From an uncultured Eubacteriales bacterium (GTDB taxonomy: Bacteria; Bacillota; Clostridia; Oscillospirales; Acutalibacteraceae): a DNA stretch of 5,131 nt. The notes under the pieces were generated by a model, which saw nothing but the letters and a program-made list of their open reading frames with translations, was not told where the DNA came from and searched no databases. Location: the NCBI GenBank assembly GCA_900317795.1, contig ONIF01000158.1, positions 1-5,131 of the forward strand. The letters run 5' to 3'. Position numbers and translations under genes: made by a program. Shown here in pieces: positions 1 through 5,131 of the stretch. The number at the start of each line of letters is the position of its first letter. The first letter of the stretch is position 1.

Positions 1-2364
1 GTCAGAGCTAAAAAGGGCGAGCATAAAAAGGAATTTGAAAGTGCCGCAAAAAGCGGTTTTGTGCGTGTCCGTGCAGACGGGATTATTTATGATTTATCAG
101 AGGAAATCAAGCTTGAAAAGAATAAAAAGCATACTATTGAAATCGTCATAGACAGGCTTGTCATCAAGCCCGAAATCCGTTCAAGGCTTGCCGACTCCGT
201 TGAAACCGCTGCAAAATTGTCGGGCGGTCTTATTATAGCTGCCGTGCAGGGCGGTGAAGATATTCTCTTTTCTCAAAATTATGCTTGTCCCGACCATGAC
301 ATCAGCATTGATGAATTAAGTCCGAGAATGTTCTCTTTCAACAATCCTTACGGGGCTTGCAAGAAGTGTACAGGCTTGGGGGTTTTCATGCAGATTGATA
401 TTAACAGGATTATCCCCGATGATACAAAATCCGTGCGTGAGGGGGGGATTAAAGGCAGCGGCTGGGCTATGGAGGGAAGTACCATTGCAACCATGTATTT
501 TGAGGCACTTGCCGAAAAATACAAATTCTCGCTTGACACCCCCGTCAAAGACCTCCCCGAAGATATACTTGATATTCTGCTTTACGGCACAAAAGGCGAA
601 AAAATCACTGTTCACCGTAAAAATGAATACGGCTCGGGTACTTACACTACGGAATTTGAGGGAATTATAAACAATCTTGAAAGGCGTTTCCGTGAAACGC
701 AAAGTAATTGGGTGAAATCCGAAATTGAAAGCTATATGTCAGCCGTGCCGTGCGATGCCTGCAACGGCAGGCGACTTTCTCCCGAAAGCCTTGCCGTGAC
801 TGTCGGGGATATGAATATAAGCCAATTCTGCGATATGTCCATATCTCAGGCGATTGAATTTACAAAAAATGCCACTCTCTCCGAGCGTGACAAATTCATT
901 GCAAGCTCGATTACAAAAGAAATTGAAAGCCGTCTGCATTTTCTGGATAGTGTCGGACTGTCCTATTTAACGCTGTCAAGGTCGGCAGGCACTCTCTCGG
1001 GCGGTGAAAGTCAGAGAATACGTCTTGCCACTCAAATCGGCTCTGCATTGTCGGGAGTGCTGTATATACTTGACGAGCCAAGCATTGGCTTACATCAGCG
1101 TGACAATGACAGGCTTATTGCTACTCTCAAAAATCTGCGTGATTTGGGCAATACCGTTATTGTAGTCGAACATGATGAAGATACCATGTATGCAGCTGAC
1201 TATATCGTTGATATAGGTCCCGGTGCAGGCGTAAATGGCGGTGAGCTGGTATGTGCAGGCTCTATTGACGATATAAAAGCTTGTGACCGCTCTTTGACAG
1301 GCTTATATTTAAGCCGAAAACTCTCCATTCCCGTGCCGAAAAAAAGACGTGACGGCAACGGCAGATTTCTGAAAATTTTCGGTGCTTATCAGAATAATCT
1401 CAAAAATATAGATGTTGCATTTCCTCTGGGAAAATTTATATGCGTAACAGGCGTGTCGGGTTCGGGAAAGTCCTCCCTTGTCAATGAAATTCTCCATAAA
1501 CAGCTGGCAAGCGACTTGAACGGTGCAAGACCTCTGCCCGTGAAGTGCAAAAAAATAACGGGTGTTGAAAATCTTGATAAAGTTATTGACATCAATCAAT
1601 CCCCTATCGGCAGAACGCCCCGTTCCAATCCTGCCACTTATACGGGCGTTTTTACGGATATAAGAGAGCTTTTCGCTCAGACAACCGACGCTAAAATACA
1701 TGGTTTCGGTGCGGGAAGATTTTCCTTTAACGTCAAGGGCGGAAGATGTGAAGCGTGCCAGGGTGACGGCATTGTCAAGATAGAAATGCACTTTCTTTCA
1801 GATGTTTATGTACCGTGTGAAGTGTGCGGAGGAAAGAGATATAACCGTGAAACGCTTGCCGTGAAGTACAGGGGCAAATCCATTTATGACGTACTGGAAA
1901 TGACAGTTGATGAAGCCTGCGACTTTTTCGCCAACCATCAGAAAATATCGGCAAAACTCAATACACTTAAAAATGTCGGTCTTGGCTATGTGAAATTAGG
2001 GCAGTCTGCAACCACTCTTTCGGGCGGTGAGGCTCAGCGTGTCAAGCTTGCAACCGAGCTTGCAAAGCGTTCCACAGGCAGGACTATGTATATTCTTGAC
2101 GAGCCTACAACGGGCTTGCATATAGCTGACGTACACAGGCTTATCAACGTTTTGCAGAAATTCGCTGATGACGGCAACACCGTTGTTGTAATAGAGCATA
2201 ATCTTGACTTGATAAAAACTGCCGATTATATCATAGATTTAGGTTTAGAGGGCGGTGACGGAGGAGGAACTGTTATCGCCACAGGCACTCCCGAACAAAT
2301 TGCACAATCCGACATATCCTATACAGGAAAATACCTCAAAAAACAATTAGCAATTAGCAATTAG
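1..2364 (+). CDS. uvrA: UvrA, excinuclease ABC subunit A (5' end missing)
   Basis: UvrA is the dimeric ATPase that recognises DNA damage in nucleotide excision repair and loads UvrB. The reading frame is open from base 1, and its first 20 residues (VRAKKGEHKKEF...) match the family, so the GTG at 61 is an internal valine and not a start. The 787 residues seen compare with about 940 usually; roughly 150 N-terminal residues, including the first Walker A, lie off the left edge. Visible in order (window residue numbers): a zinc site with C96-x2-H99 and C120-x2-C123, where His replaces a Cys; ABC signature LSGGESQR at 332; Walker B ILDEP at 356-360; second Walker A GVSGSGKSS at 484; second zinc site C583-x2-C586-x19-C606-x2-C609; signature LSGGEAQR at 673; Walker B with D700 and E701. 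Both ATPase halves look intact. The last residues (QLAISN) and the stop codon are encoded by a tandem heptamer repeat, so the extreme C-terminus is probably not conserved. Confidence 0.97.
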   Translation, partial: VRAKKGEHKKEFESAAKSGFVRVRADGIIYDLSEEIKLEKNKKHTIEIVIDRLVIKPEIRSRLADSVETAAKLSGGLIIAAVQGGEDILFSQNYACPDHDISIDELSPRMFSFNNPYGACKKCTGLGVFMQIDINRIIPDDTKSVREGGIKGSGWAMEGSTIATMYFEALAEKYKFSLDTPVKDLPEDILDILLYGTKGEKITVHRKNEYGSGTYTTEFEGIINNLERRFRETQSNWVKSEIESYMSAVPCDACNGRRLSPESLAVTVGDMNISQFCDMSISQAIEFTKNATLSERDKFIASSITKEIESRLHFLDSVGLSYLTLSRSAGTLSGGESQRIRLATQIGSALSGVLYILDEPSIGLHQRDNDRLIATLKNLRDLGNTVIVVEHDEDTMYAADYIVDIGPGAGVNGGELVCAGSIDDIKACDRSLTGLYLSRKLSIPVPKKRRDGNGRFLKIFGAYQNNLKNIDVAFPLGKFICVTGVSGSGKSSLVNEILHKQLASDLNGARPLPVKCKKITGVENLDKVIDINQSPIGRTPRSNPATYTGVFTDIRELFAQTTDAKIHGFGAGRFSFNVKGGRCEACQGDGIVKIEMHFLSDVYVPCEVCGGKRYNRETLAVKYRGKSIYDVLEMTVDEACDFFANHQKISAKLNTLKNVGLGYVKLGQSATTLSGGEAQRVKLATELAKRSTGRTMYILDEPTTGLHIADVHRLINVLQKFADDGNTVVVIEHNLDLIKTADYIIDLGLEGGDGGGTVIATGTPEQIAQSDISYTGKYLKKQLAISN

Positions 2365-2375
2365 CAATGTGCAAT
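2344..2375 (+). repeat. Tandem heptamer CAATTAG x3 plus dispersed repeat copy
   Basis: Bases 2344-2364 are exactly three copies of CAATTAG, and they run into CAATTAGCAATGTGCAAT at 2358-2375. The same 18-mer occurs directly at 3053-3070 and inverted at 3161-3178. The array codes the last residues of UvrA and supplies its TAG stop. Because the unit is 7 nt, TAG falls in all three forward frames and TAA in all three reverse frames within 21 nt, so the array closes all six frames. It reads as a short intergenic repeat that has grown up to or into the gene end. Confidence 0.85.
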
Positions 2376-2396
2376 TATTAAAGTCGGCTTGACATT

Positions 2397-2425
2397 TTGT
2401 GCAGTCGTTTGCACAATTTATATTT
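2397..2425 (+). terminator. Possible weak terminator or hairpin after uvrA
   Basis: A perfect 7-bp inverted repeat, TTGTGCA (2397-2403) and TGCACAA (2410-2416), has a 6-nt loop and is followed by the AT-rich TTTATATTT. It lies 32 nt after the uvrA stop. The stem has only three G/C pairs and the T-run is broken, so termination would be inefficient. It could instead be a protein-binding palindrome or a degenerate relative of the GCAATGTGCAAT repeats nearby. Confidence 0.35.
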
Positions 2426-2438
2426 CCGTTAAAGAAAA

Positions 2439-2535
2439 ATGTATAGTTGTGTATAGTTGTATATACCTTTCATGTAAAAAAATCAAAAGTCAAAAAATAT
2501 ATAAAAAGTATGCAGCAACTATACAGACTATACAT
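2439..2535. repeat. 97-bp inverted-repeat structure with doubled TGTATAGT motif
   Basis: The left arm at 2439-2459 carries the 10-bp unit GTATAGTTGT twice in perfect tandem (2441-2460). The right arm at 2516-2535 reads CAACTATACAGACTATACAT, whose complement matches the left arm except for one small gap. There are thus four TGTATAGT motifs, two in each orientation, around a 56-nt AT-rich centre. It lies between the convergent ends of uvrA and rnhA. No coding sequence or clear target-site duplication is seen. It could be a small miniature element, a folded RNA, or paired binding sites; the sequence does not decide. Confidence 0.7.
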
Positions 2536-2580
2536 TATGCGAATAAAGAATTATAAAATGTATTGTCAACCGTGCATTTT

Positions 2581-3018
2581 TCACTTATACTTTTGTGACT
2601 GCTCGACAGCCAATTTATCACATCTTTCATTGTAGGGGTGTCCGTTGTGTCCACGTACCCACACAATATTAACTTTATGCACGGCAAGGAGTTTTAACAT
2701 CTCCTCCCACAAATCCGCATTTTTTGCCTGCGTCTTATCACTTTTTATCCAGTTATTCTTCTGCCAGCTTTTCGCCCAGCCCTTTGTAATCGCATTACAA
2801 ACATACTGTGAATCGCTTGTCAGAACAACTTCACACGGCTCTTTCAAGGCTTTCAACCCCTCTATGACTGCCATCATCTCCATGCGGTTATTAGTCGTAT
2901 TCGCCTCACCGCCCGACAACTCCTTTTCGTGACCGTTATAAACCAATATCGTTCCCCAACCGCCTGCACCCGGATTTCCGCTGCACGCTCCGTCTGTATA
3001 AATCTCTACCTTTTTCAT
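2581..3018 (-). CDS. rnhA: Ribonuclease HI
   Basis: This is a complete 145-residue bacterial RNase HI, close to the usual length of about 150. The enzyme cuts the RNA strand of RNA:DNA hybrids in the cytoplasm, removing R-loops and primer remnants. The opening strand carries YTDGACSGNPGAGGWG. The four catalytic acidic residues are in place: D9 (TDG), E47 (NNRMEM), D69 (TSDSQY) and D134 (ERCDKLA), with the catalytic-loop histidine H124 (RGHNGH). The tryptophan-rich region KGWAKSWQKNNW at 79-90 fits the substrate-binding basic protrusion of the E. coli enzyme. The ATG at 3018 is preceded on the minus strand by AAAGAGGTG (3036-3028), 9 nt upstream, which fixes the start. The gene converges on uvrA and diverges from glyS. 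I see no convincing terminator after it and no clear promoter; its upstream region is filled by the repeat-bracketed segment at 3040-3191. Confidence 0.97.
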   Translation of the reverse strand: MKKVEIYTDGACSGNPGAGGWGTILVYNGHEKELSGGEANTTNNRMEMMAVIEGLKALKEPCEVVLTSDSQYVCNAITKGWAKSWQKNNWIKSDKTQAKNADLWEEMLKLLAVHKVNIVWVRGHNGHPYNERCDKLAVEQSQKYK

Positions 3019-3039
3019 TTATCAATTCACCTCTTTCTC

Positions 3040-3191
3040 AATGTGCAATTTGCAATTAGCAATGTGCAATGATTGCTCACCGCTGCTGCATTCCCTTTTA
3101 TAAGATTTTTTAATTTGAATTGGGGAAATAATCAGCTGTAATAGTAATTGCACACTGCACATTGCACATTGCTAATTGTATTATACACATT
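3040..3191. repeat. 152-bp intergenic segment bracketed by inverted repeats
   Basis: The perfect 19-mer CAATTAGCAATGTGCAATG at 3053-3071 is repeated inverted at 3160-3178. The match continues outward, less perfectly, to AATGTG, giving arms of 32 nt (3040-3071 and 3160-3191) with about 27 matching positions. The left arm also contains an extra ATGTGCAATTTG unit. The 88-nt centre is AT-rich and non-coding. The segment fills most of the gap between the divergent rnhA and glyS genes, and any rnhA promoter must lie in it or read through it. It could be a miniature element or two independent insertions of a short repeat in opposite orientations. Confidence 0.75.
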
Positions 3192-3228
3192 TTTTTCTTT
3201 TCGGCAATATCTTTTTCAAACAATACTC

Positions 3229-3280
3229 TTGCAATATTATAAAAAATATGTTAGAATAGGTGAGTAAATTTTTAGGGGTG
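3229..3280 (+). promoter_or_regulatory. glyS promoter and ribosome binding site
   Basis: A sigma-70/SigA-type promoter has -35 TTGCAA at 3229-3234, a 17-bp spacer, and -10 TAGAAT at 3252-3257. The expected transcript start is near 3264, giving a leader of only about 25 nt. The ribosome binding site AGGGGTG (3274-3280) sits 8 nt before the ATG. The leader is too short for a T-box riboswitch, which controls glyQS in Bacillus and some relatives, and I see no T-box-like TGGNACC element upstream. Confidence 0.75.
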
Positions 3281-3288
3281 ATTTTAAA

Positions 3289-4677
3289 ATGAAAAATACT
3301 GAGAAAACTATGGACAAAATTGTTGCACTCTGTAAAGGTCGTGGCTTTGTATATCCCGGCTCGGAAATATACGGCGGCTTGGCTAATACTTGGGATTACG
3401 GTCCTTTGGGTGCGGCTCTTAAAAACAATATCAAGGCTGCATGGCTTAAAAAGTTCGTGCAGGAAAATAAATACAATGTCGGACTTGACTCCGCTATCCT
3501 CATGAACCCGCAAACTTGGGTTGCTTCGGGACATTTGGGCGGATTTTCCGACCCTCTCATGGACTGCCGTGAGTGCAAAACCCGTCACCGTGCAGACAAT
3601 CTCATCGAGGACTTTGACGGCACAAATGTTGCAGGCTGGTCTAATGAACAGATGACAGACTATATCAAAGAAAAGGCTATCCCCTGCCCGAACTGCGGAA
3701 AGCATAATTTTACCGATATTCGTCAATTCAATCTCATGTTTAAGACTTTTCAAGGTGTCACGGAGGACAGCAAAAATGAATTGTATCTCCGCCCCGAAAC
3801 GGCTCAGGGTATTTTTGTAAACTTTGCCAATATCCAGAGAACAAGCCGTAAAAAAGTGCCTTTCGGTGTTGCTCAGATTGGCAAGTCTTTCAGAAACGAA
3901 ATTACTCCCGGTAATTTCATATTCCGTGTGCGTGAGTTTGAACAAATGGAGTTGGAATTCTTCTGCAAGCCCGGCACGGATTTGGAATGGTTCGACTATT
4001 GGAGAAGCTTCTGCCGTAACTGGCTTTATTCTCTCAACATCAAGCCTGCCAATCTCCGTCTGCGTGACCACTCCGCTGAGGAACTCTGCTTCTACTCAAA
4101 GGCTACTACTGACTTTGAATATCTGTTCCCGTTCGGCTGGGGCGAACTCTGGGGCGTTGCCGACCGTACCGACTACGACCTGACCCAGCACCAGACCTTC
4201 TCCGGTCAGGACATGGACTACTTCGACCCGACGACCAACGAGAAGTACATTCCGTACGTCATCGAGCCGTCCCTCGGTGCCGACCGCGTGGTCCTCGCGT
4301 TCCTGTGCGAAGCTTACGACGAAGAGACCACGACCGACGCGAAGGGCAAGGAAGACACCCGTGTCGTCATGCGCTTCCACCCGGCACTGGCACCCTTCAA
4401 GGCTGCCGTCCTGCCGCTGTCCAAGAAGCTTGACGAGCAGGCCTCCGAAGTTTACGAGGCGCTGTCCAAGTACTTCATGGTGGACTACGATGTCACCGGT
4501 TCCATCGGGAAACGGTACCGCCGCGAAGATGAGATCGGTACTCCGTTCTGCATCACTTACGACTTCGAGTCCGTCGACGACGGCTGCGTCACGGTCCGCG
4601 ACCGCGACACGATGGAGCAGGTCCGTATGCCCATCGCCGACCTCAAGGCTTACCTCGAGGAACGCCTGGCGTTCTGA
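3289..4677 (+). CDS. glyS: Glycyl-tRNA synthetase, homodimeric (alpha2) class II type
   Basis: This complete 462-residue enzyme charges tRNA-Gly with glycine using ATP, in the cytoplasm; it is the single-chain (glyQS) form, not the separate alpha and beta chains. The N-terminus (KIVALCKGRGFVYPGSEIYGG) is typical. Two CxxC pairs (C93/C96 and C133/C136) in the insertion could bind zinc. RPETAQG at 168-174 belongs to the glycine/adenylate site, motif 2 is FRNE at 201-204, and motif 3 is GADR at 330-333. The anticodon-binding domain occupies about residues 365-460. Length, motif order and frame are normal, so the product is probably active. The oddity is composition: third-position G/C is about 50% for codons 1-278 and about 85% for codons 279-462 (hand count), changing abruptly after the TAT codon at 4120. 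Motif 2 therefore comes from the low-GC part, and motif 3 plus the anticodon-binding domain from the high-GC part. The gene has its own promoter and terminator and appears to be transcribed alone. Confidence 0.97.
   Translation: MKNTEKTMDKIVALCKGRGFVYPGSEIYGGLANTWDYGPLGAALKNNIKAAWLKKFVQENKYNVGLDSAILMNPQTWVASGHLGGFSDPLMDCRECKTRHRADNLIEDFDGTNVAGWSNEQMTDYIKEKAIPCPNCGKHNFTDIRQFNLMFKTFQGVTEDSKNELYLRPETAQGIFVNFANIQRTSRKKVPFGVAQIGKSFRNEITPGNFIFRVREFEQMELEFFCKPGTDLEWFDYWRSFCRNWLYSLNIKPANLRLRDHSAEELCFYSKATTDFEYLFPFGWGELWGVADRTDYDLTQHQTFSGQDMDYFDPTTNEKYIPYVIEPSLGADRVVLAFLCEAYDEETTTDAKGKEDTRVVMRFHPALAPFKAAVLPLSKKLDEQASEVYEALSKYFMVDYDVTGSIGKRYRREDEIGTPFCITYDFESVDDGCVTVRDRDTMEQVRMPIADLKAYLEERLAF
4120..4153 (+). 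other. Composition breakpoint inside glyS
   Basis: The last AT-ending codons of the low-GC style are TTT GAA TAT, ending at 4122. From there codons are overwhelmingly C- or G-ending, and lysine changes from mixed AAA/AAG to nearly all AAG. The joint lies in the conserved block LFPFGWGELWG. Its tryptophan, glycine and phenylalanine codons leave little freedom, so two different glyS genes could be nearly identical in DNA here. That suits both homologous recombination and false joining during assembly. The exact crossover could be anywhere in this interval. Confidence 0.7.
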
Positions 4678-4707
4678 GTGCGGCCTTCGTTCTGAAACGA
4701 AATCAAC

Positions 4708-4737
4708 AAGTCCGTTCCCCTCGGGGAGCGGACTTTT
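4708..4737 (+). terminator. Intrinsic terminator of glyS
   Basis: A GC-rich hairpin starts 30 nt after the glyS stop. Its arms AAGTCCGTTCCCC (4708-4720) and GGGGAGCGGACTT (4723-4735) pair over about 12-13 bp with a single G-T wobble; the innermost pair probably opens to give a tetraloop. The T-run (4734-4737) is short. A smaller palindrome, TTCGTT-CTGA-AACGAA (4686-4701), lies just before it. The hairpin ends directly against the first palindrome of the next control region. Confidence 0.85.
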
Positions 4738-4755
4738 GTACTTCTATAGGAGTAC
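4738..4755. promoter_or_regulatory. Putative operator, box 1
   Basis: The palindrome GTACTTCTATAGGAGTAC has 7-nt half-sites with one mismatch around a TATA centre. Its core (4739-4754) matches box 2 at 14 of 16 positions. It lies upstream of the -35 element at 4762. The centres of the two boxes are 32 bp apart, about three helical turns, so a dimeric repressor could bind both on the same face of the DNA. The cognate regulator is not in the window. Confidence 0.6.
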
Positions 4756-4761
4756 AAACCT

Positions 4762-4790
4762 TTGACAAACTACTTCTTTAGAAGTATATT
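4762..4790 (+). promoter_or_regulatory. Strong promoter of the DUF3990-like gene
   Basis: A perfect -35 TTGACA (4762-4767) is followed by a 17-bp spacer and -10 TATATT (4785-4790), one mismatch from consensus. The expected transcript start is near 4797, so the leader would be only about 18 nt and would begin almost at the ribosome binding site. The spacer contains operator box 2, which also overlaps the first two bases of the -10. A promoter this strong with such an arrangement is usually one held off by a repressor. Confidence 0.8.
4771..4786. promoter_or_regulatory. Putative operator, box 2
   Basis: TACTTC-TTTA-GAAGTA is a perfect 6-bp palindrome with a 4-nt centre, placed between the -35 and -10 elements. 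Protein bound here would directly block RNA polymerase. It differs from box 1 at two positions. I do not assign it to a known regulator family; it does not look like the Firmicutes LexA box (GAAC-N4-GTTC) or the BlaI/CopY TACA-N2-TGTA type. Confidence 0.65.
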
Positions 4791-4796
4791 TGGAGG

Positions 4797-4807
4797 GAAA
4801 GGAGGTG
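4797..4807 (+). promoter_or_regulatory. Near-perfect Shine-Dalgarno sequence
   Basis: GAAAGGAGGTG is complementary over 11 nt to the usual 3' end of bacterial 16S rRNA. It ends 7 nt before the ATG at 4815, which fixes that start. With the strong promoter it predicts high expression when the gene is not repressed. Confidence 0.85.
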
Positions 4808-4814
4808 TATCGCC

Positions 4815-5131
4815 ATGATCATCGAGTTATACCACGGCTCTGACCACATCATCGAACAACCGGAGCTCGGAAAAGGTCGGTTGAAGAACGACTACGGCAA
4901 AGGGTTCTACTGCACGGAGGAGCGGGACCTGGCCAGAGAATGGGGTGTCAGCAGGAGCCGGGACGGCATCGTGAACCAGTACCAGTTAGAGACGAACGGG
5001 CTGACGCTGCTCGACCTCGGCGGAAATGAGTTCTGCGTTCTTCACTGGCTGACCGTTTTGCTGGAGAACCGCGAATTCGACCTCACGACCCCGCTCGCGG
5101 TCGAAGCGAAAGAGTACCTGCTGGAACACTT
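4815..5131 (+). CDS. DUF3990-like protein, ADP-ribosyltransferase-type (3' end missing)
   Basis: The 105 complete codons seen run off the right edge. The start MIIELYHGSDHIIEQPELGKG, then NDYGKGFYCTEE (25-36) and DLAREW (38-43), matches the pattern I know for DUF3990: LYHGS, a proline about nine residues on, D-F/Y-G-K-GFY-x-T, then an amphipathic helix. Further on, LHWLTVLLENREFD followed by PLAVEAKEYLLEH resembles a clostridial subgroup of this family. LYHGS (H7) and GFYCT (Y32) resemble the His and Tyr of the H-Y-E triad of PARP-like ADP-ribosyltransferases; the acidic partner would lie downstream or is absent. That role is inference. DUF3990 genes often sit beside a small DUF3791 gene; none lies upstream here, so a partner, if any, is downstream. 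No signal peptide or membrane segment is seen. Third-position G/C is about 80%, like the 3' part of glyS and unlike uvrA and rnhA. Confidence 0.85.
   Translation, partial: MIIELYHGSDHIIEQPELGKGRLKNDYGKGFYCTEERDLAREWGVSRSRDGIVNQYQLETNGLTLLDLGGNEFCVLHWLTVLLENREFDLTTPLAVEAKEYLLEH

Noticed and set aside
61..63. GTG at 61 as the start of uvrA
   Set aside because: The frame is open to base 1 and the preceding residues are conserved UvrA sequence, so this codon is an internal valine.
1309..1791. A 160-residue minus-strand open frame inside uvrA
   Set aside because: It is antisense to conserved UvrA motifs (second Walker A, zinc site) and shows no ribosome binding site or family match.
2389..2424. 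TTGACA after uvrA with TATATT downstream, as a possible promoter
   Set aside because: The spacing is 24 bp, too long, and at 17 bp the hexamer is CACAAT. No gene follows on the plus strand.
2555..2581. AAAATG...CATTTTT inverted repeat as a terminator for rnhA
   Set aside because: The stem is 6 bp and almost all A/T with a 14-nt loop, too weak to call.
2447..2635. A 62-residue open frame from a TTG, spanning the spacer and running antisense into rnhA
   Set aside because: There is no ribosome binding site, the composition is set by the local repeats, and it overlaps rnhA on the opposite strand.
3181..4071. A 296-residue open frame on the minus strand opposite glyS
   Set aside because: It lies antisense to the strongly supported glyS gene, has no family resemblance I can see, and its C-terminal end falls in the intergenic repeat and promoter region.
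4277..4765. A 162-residue open frame in another forward frame at the end of glyS
   Set aside because: It is rich in R, S, T and P, as expected of an off-frame reading of high-GC coding DNA, and it runs through the glyS terminator.

Overview
The window looks like a piece of a Firmicutes genome, most likely a gut-type clostridium. The reasons are strong AGGAGG-type ribosome binding sites, moderate GC in the left four fifths, a homodimer-type (alpha2) glycyl-tRNA synthetase, and a DUF3990-like protein of a kind I know from Clostridia. This placement is inference; no rRNA or other taxonomic marker is present.

Layout: (1) 1-2364 (+), the 3' part of uvrA, open at the left edge. (2) 2365-2580, a repeat-rich gap between convergent genes, holding a weak hairpin and a 97-bp inverted-repeat structure. 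(3) 2581-3018 (-), rnhA, complete ribonuclease HI. (4) 3019-3288, the divergent rnhA/glyS spacer, mostly filled by a 152-bp segment bracketed by inverted copies of a short repeat that also sits at the end of uvrA, followed by a clear glyS promoter. (5) 3289-4677 (+), glyS (glyQS type), complete, with a good intrinsic terminator at 4708-4737. (6) 4738-4814, a compact control region with a near-consensus promoter and two copies of a 16-bp palindrome. (7) 4815-5131 (+), the start of a DUF3990-like gene, open at the right edge.

The housekeeping genes are ordinary: DNA repair (uvrA), RNA:DNA hybrid removal (rnhA) and translation (glyS). They are not obviously one operon, since uvrA and rnhA converge and rnhA and glyS diverge. 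The most notable feature is a sharp change of composition inside glyS. By hand count, codons 1-278 have about 50% G/C at third positions and codons 279-462 about 85%; the DUF3990-like gene after it has about 80%. The protein stays full length and in frame. Either the 3' part of glyS was replaced by recombination with a high-GC relative, bringing the accessory locus with it, or the contig is an assembly chimera joined in a conserved stretch. The sequence alone cannot decide.

The accessory locus at the right end is the best candidate for an interesting system: an ADP-ribosyltransferase-like protein behind a strong promoter that two palindromes appear to control. No tRNA, rRNA, CRISPR array, transposase or integrase gene is visible.
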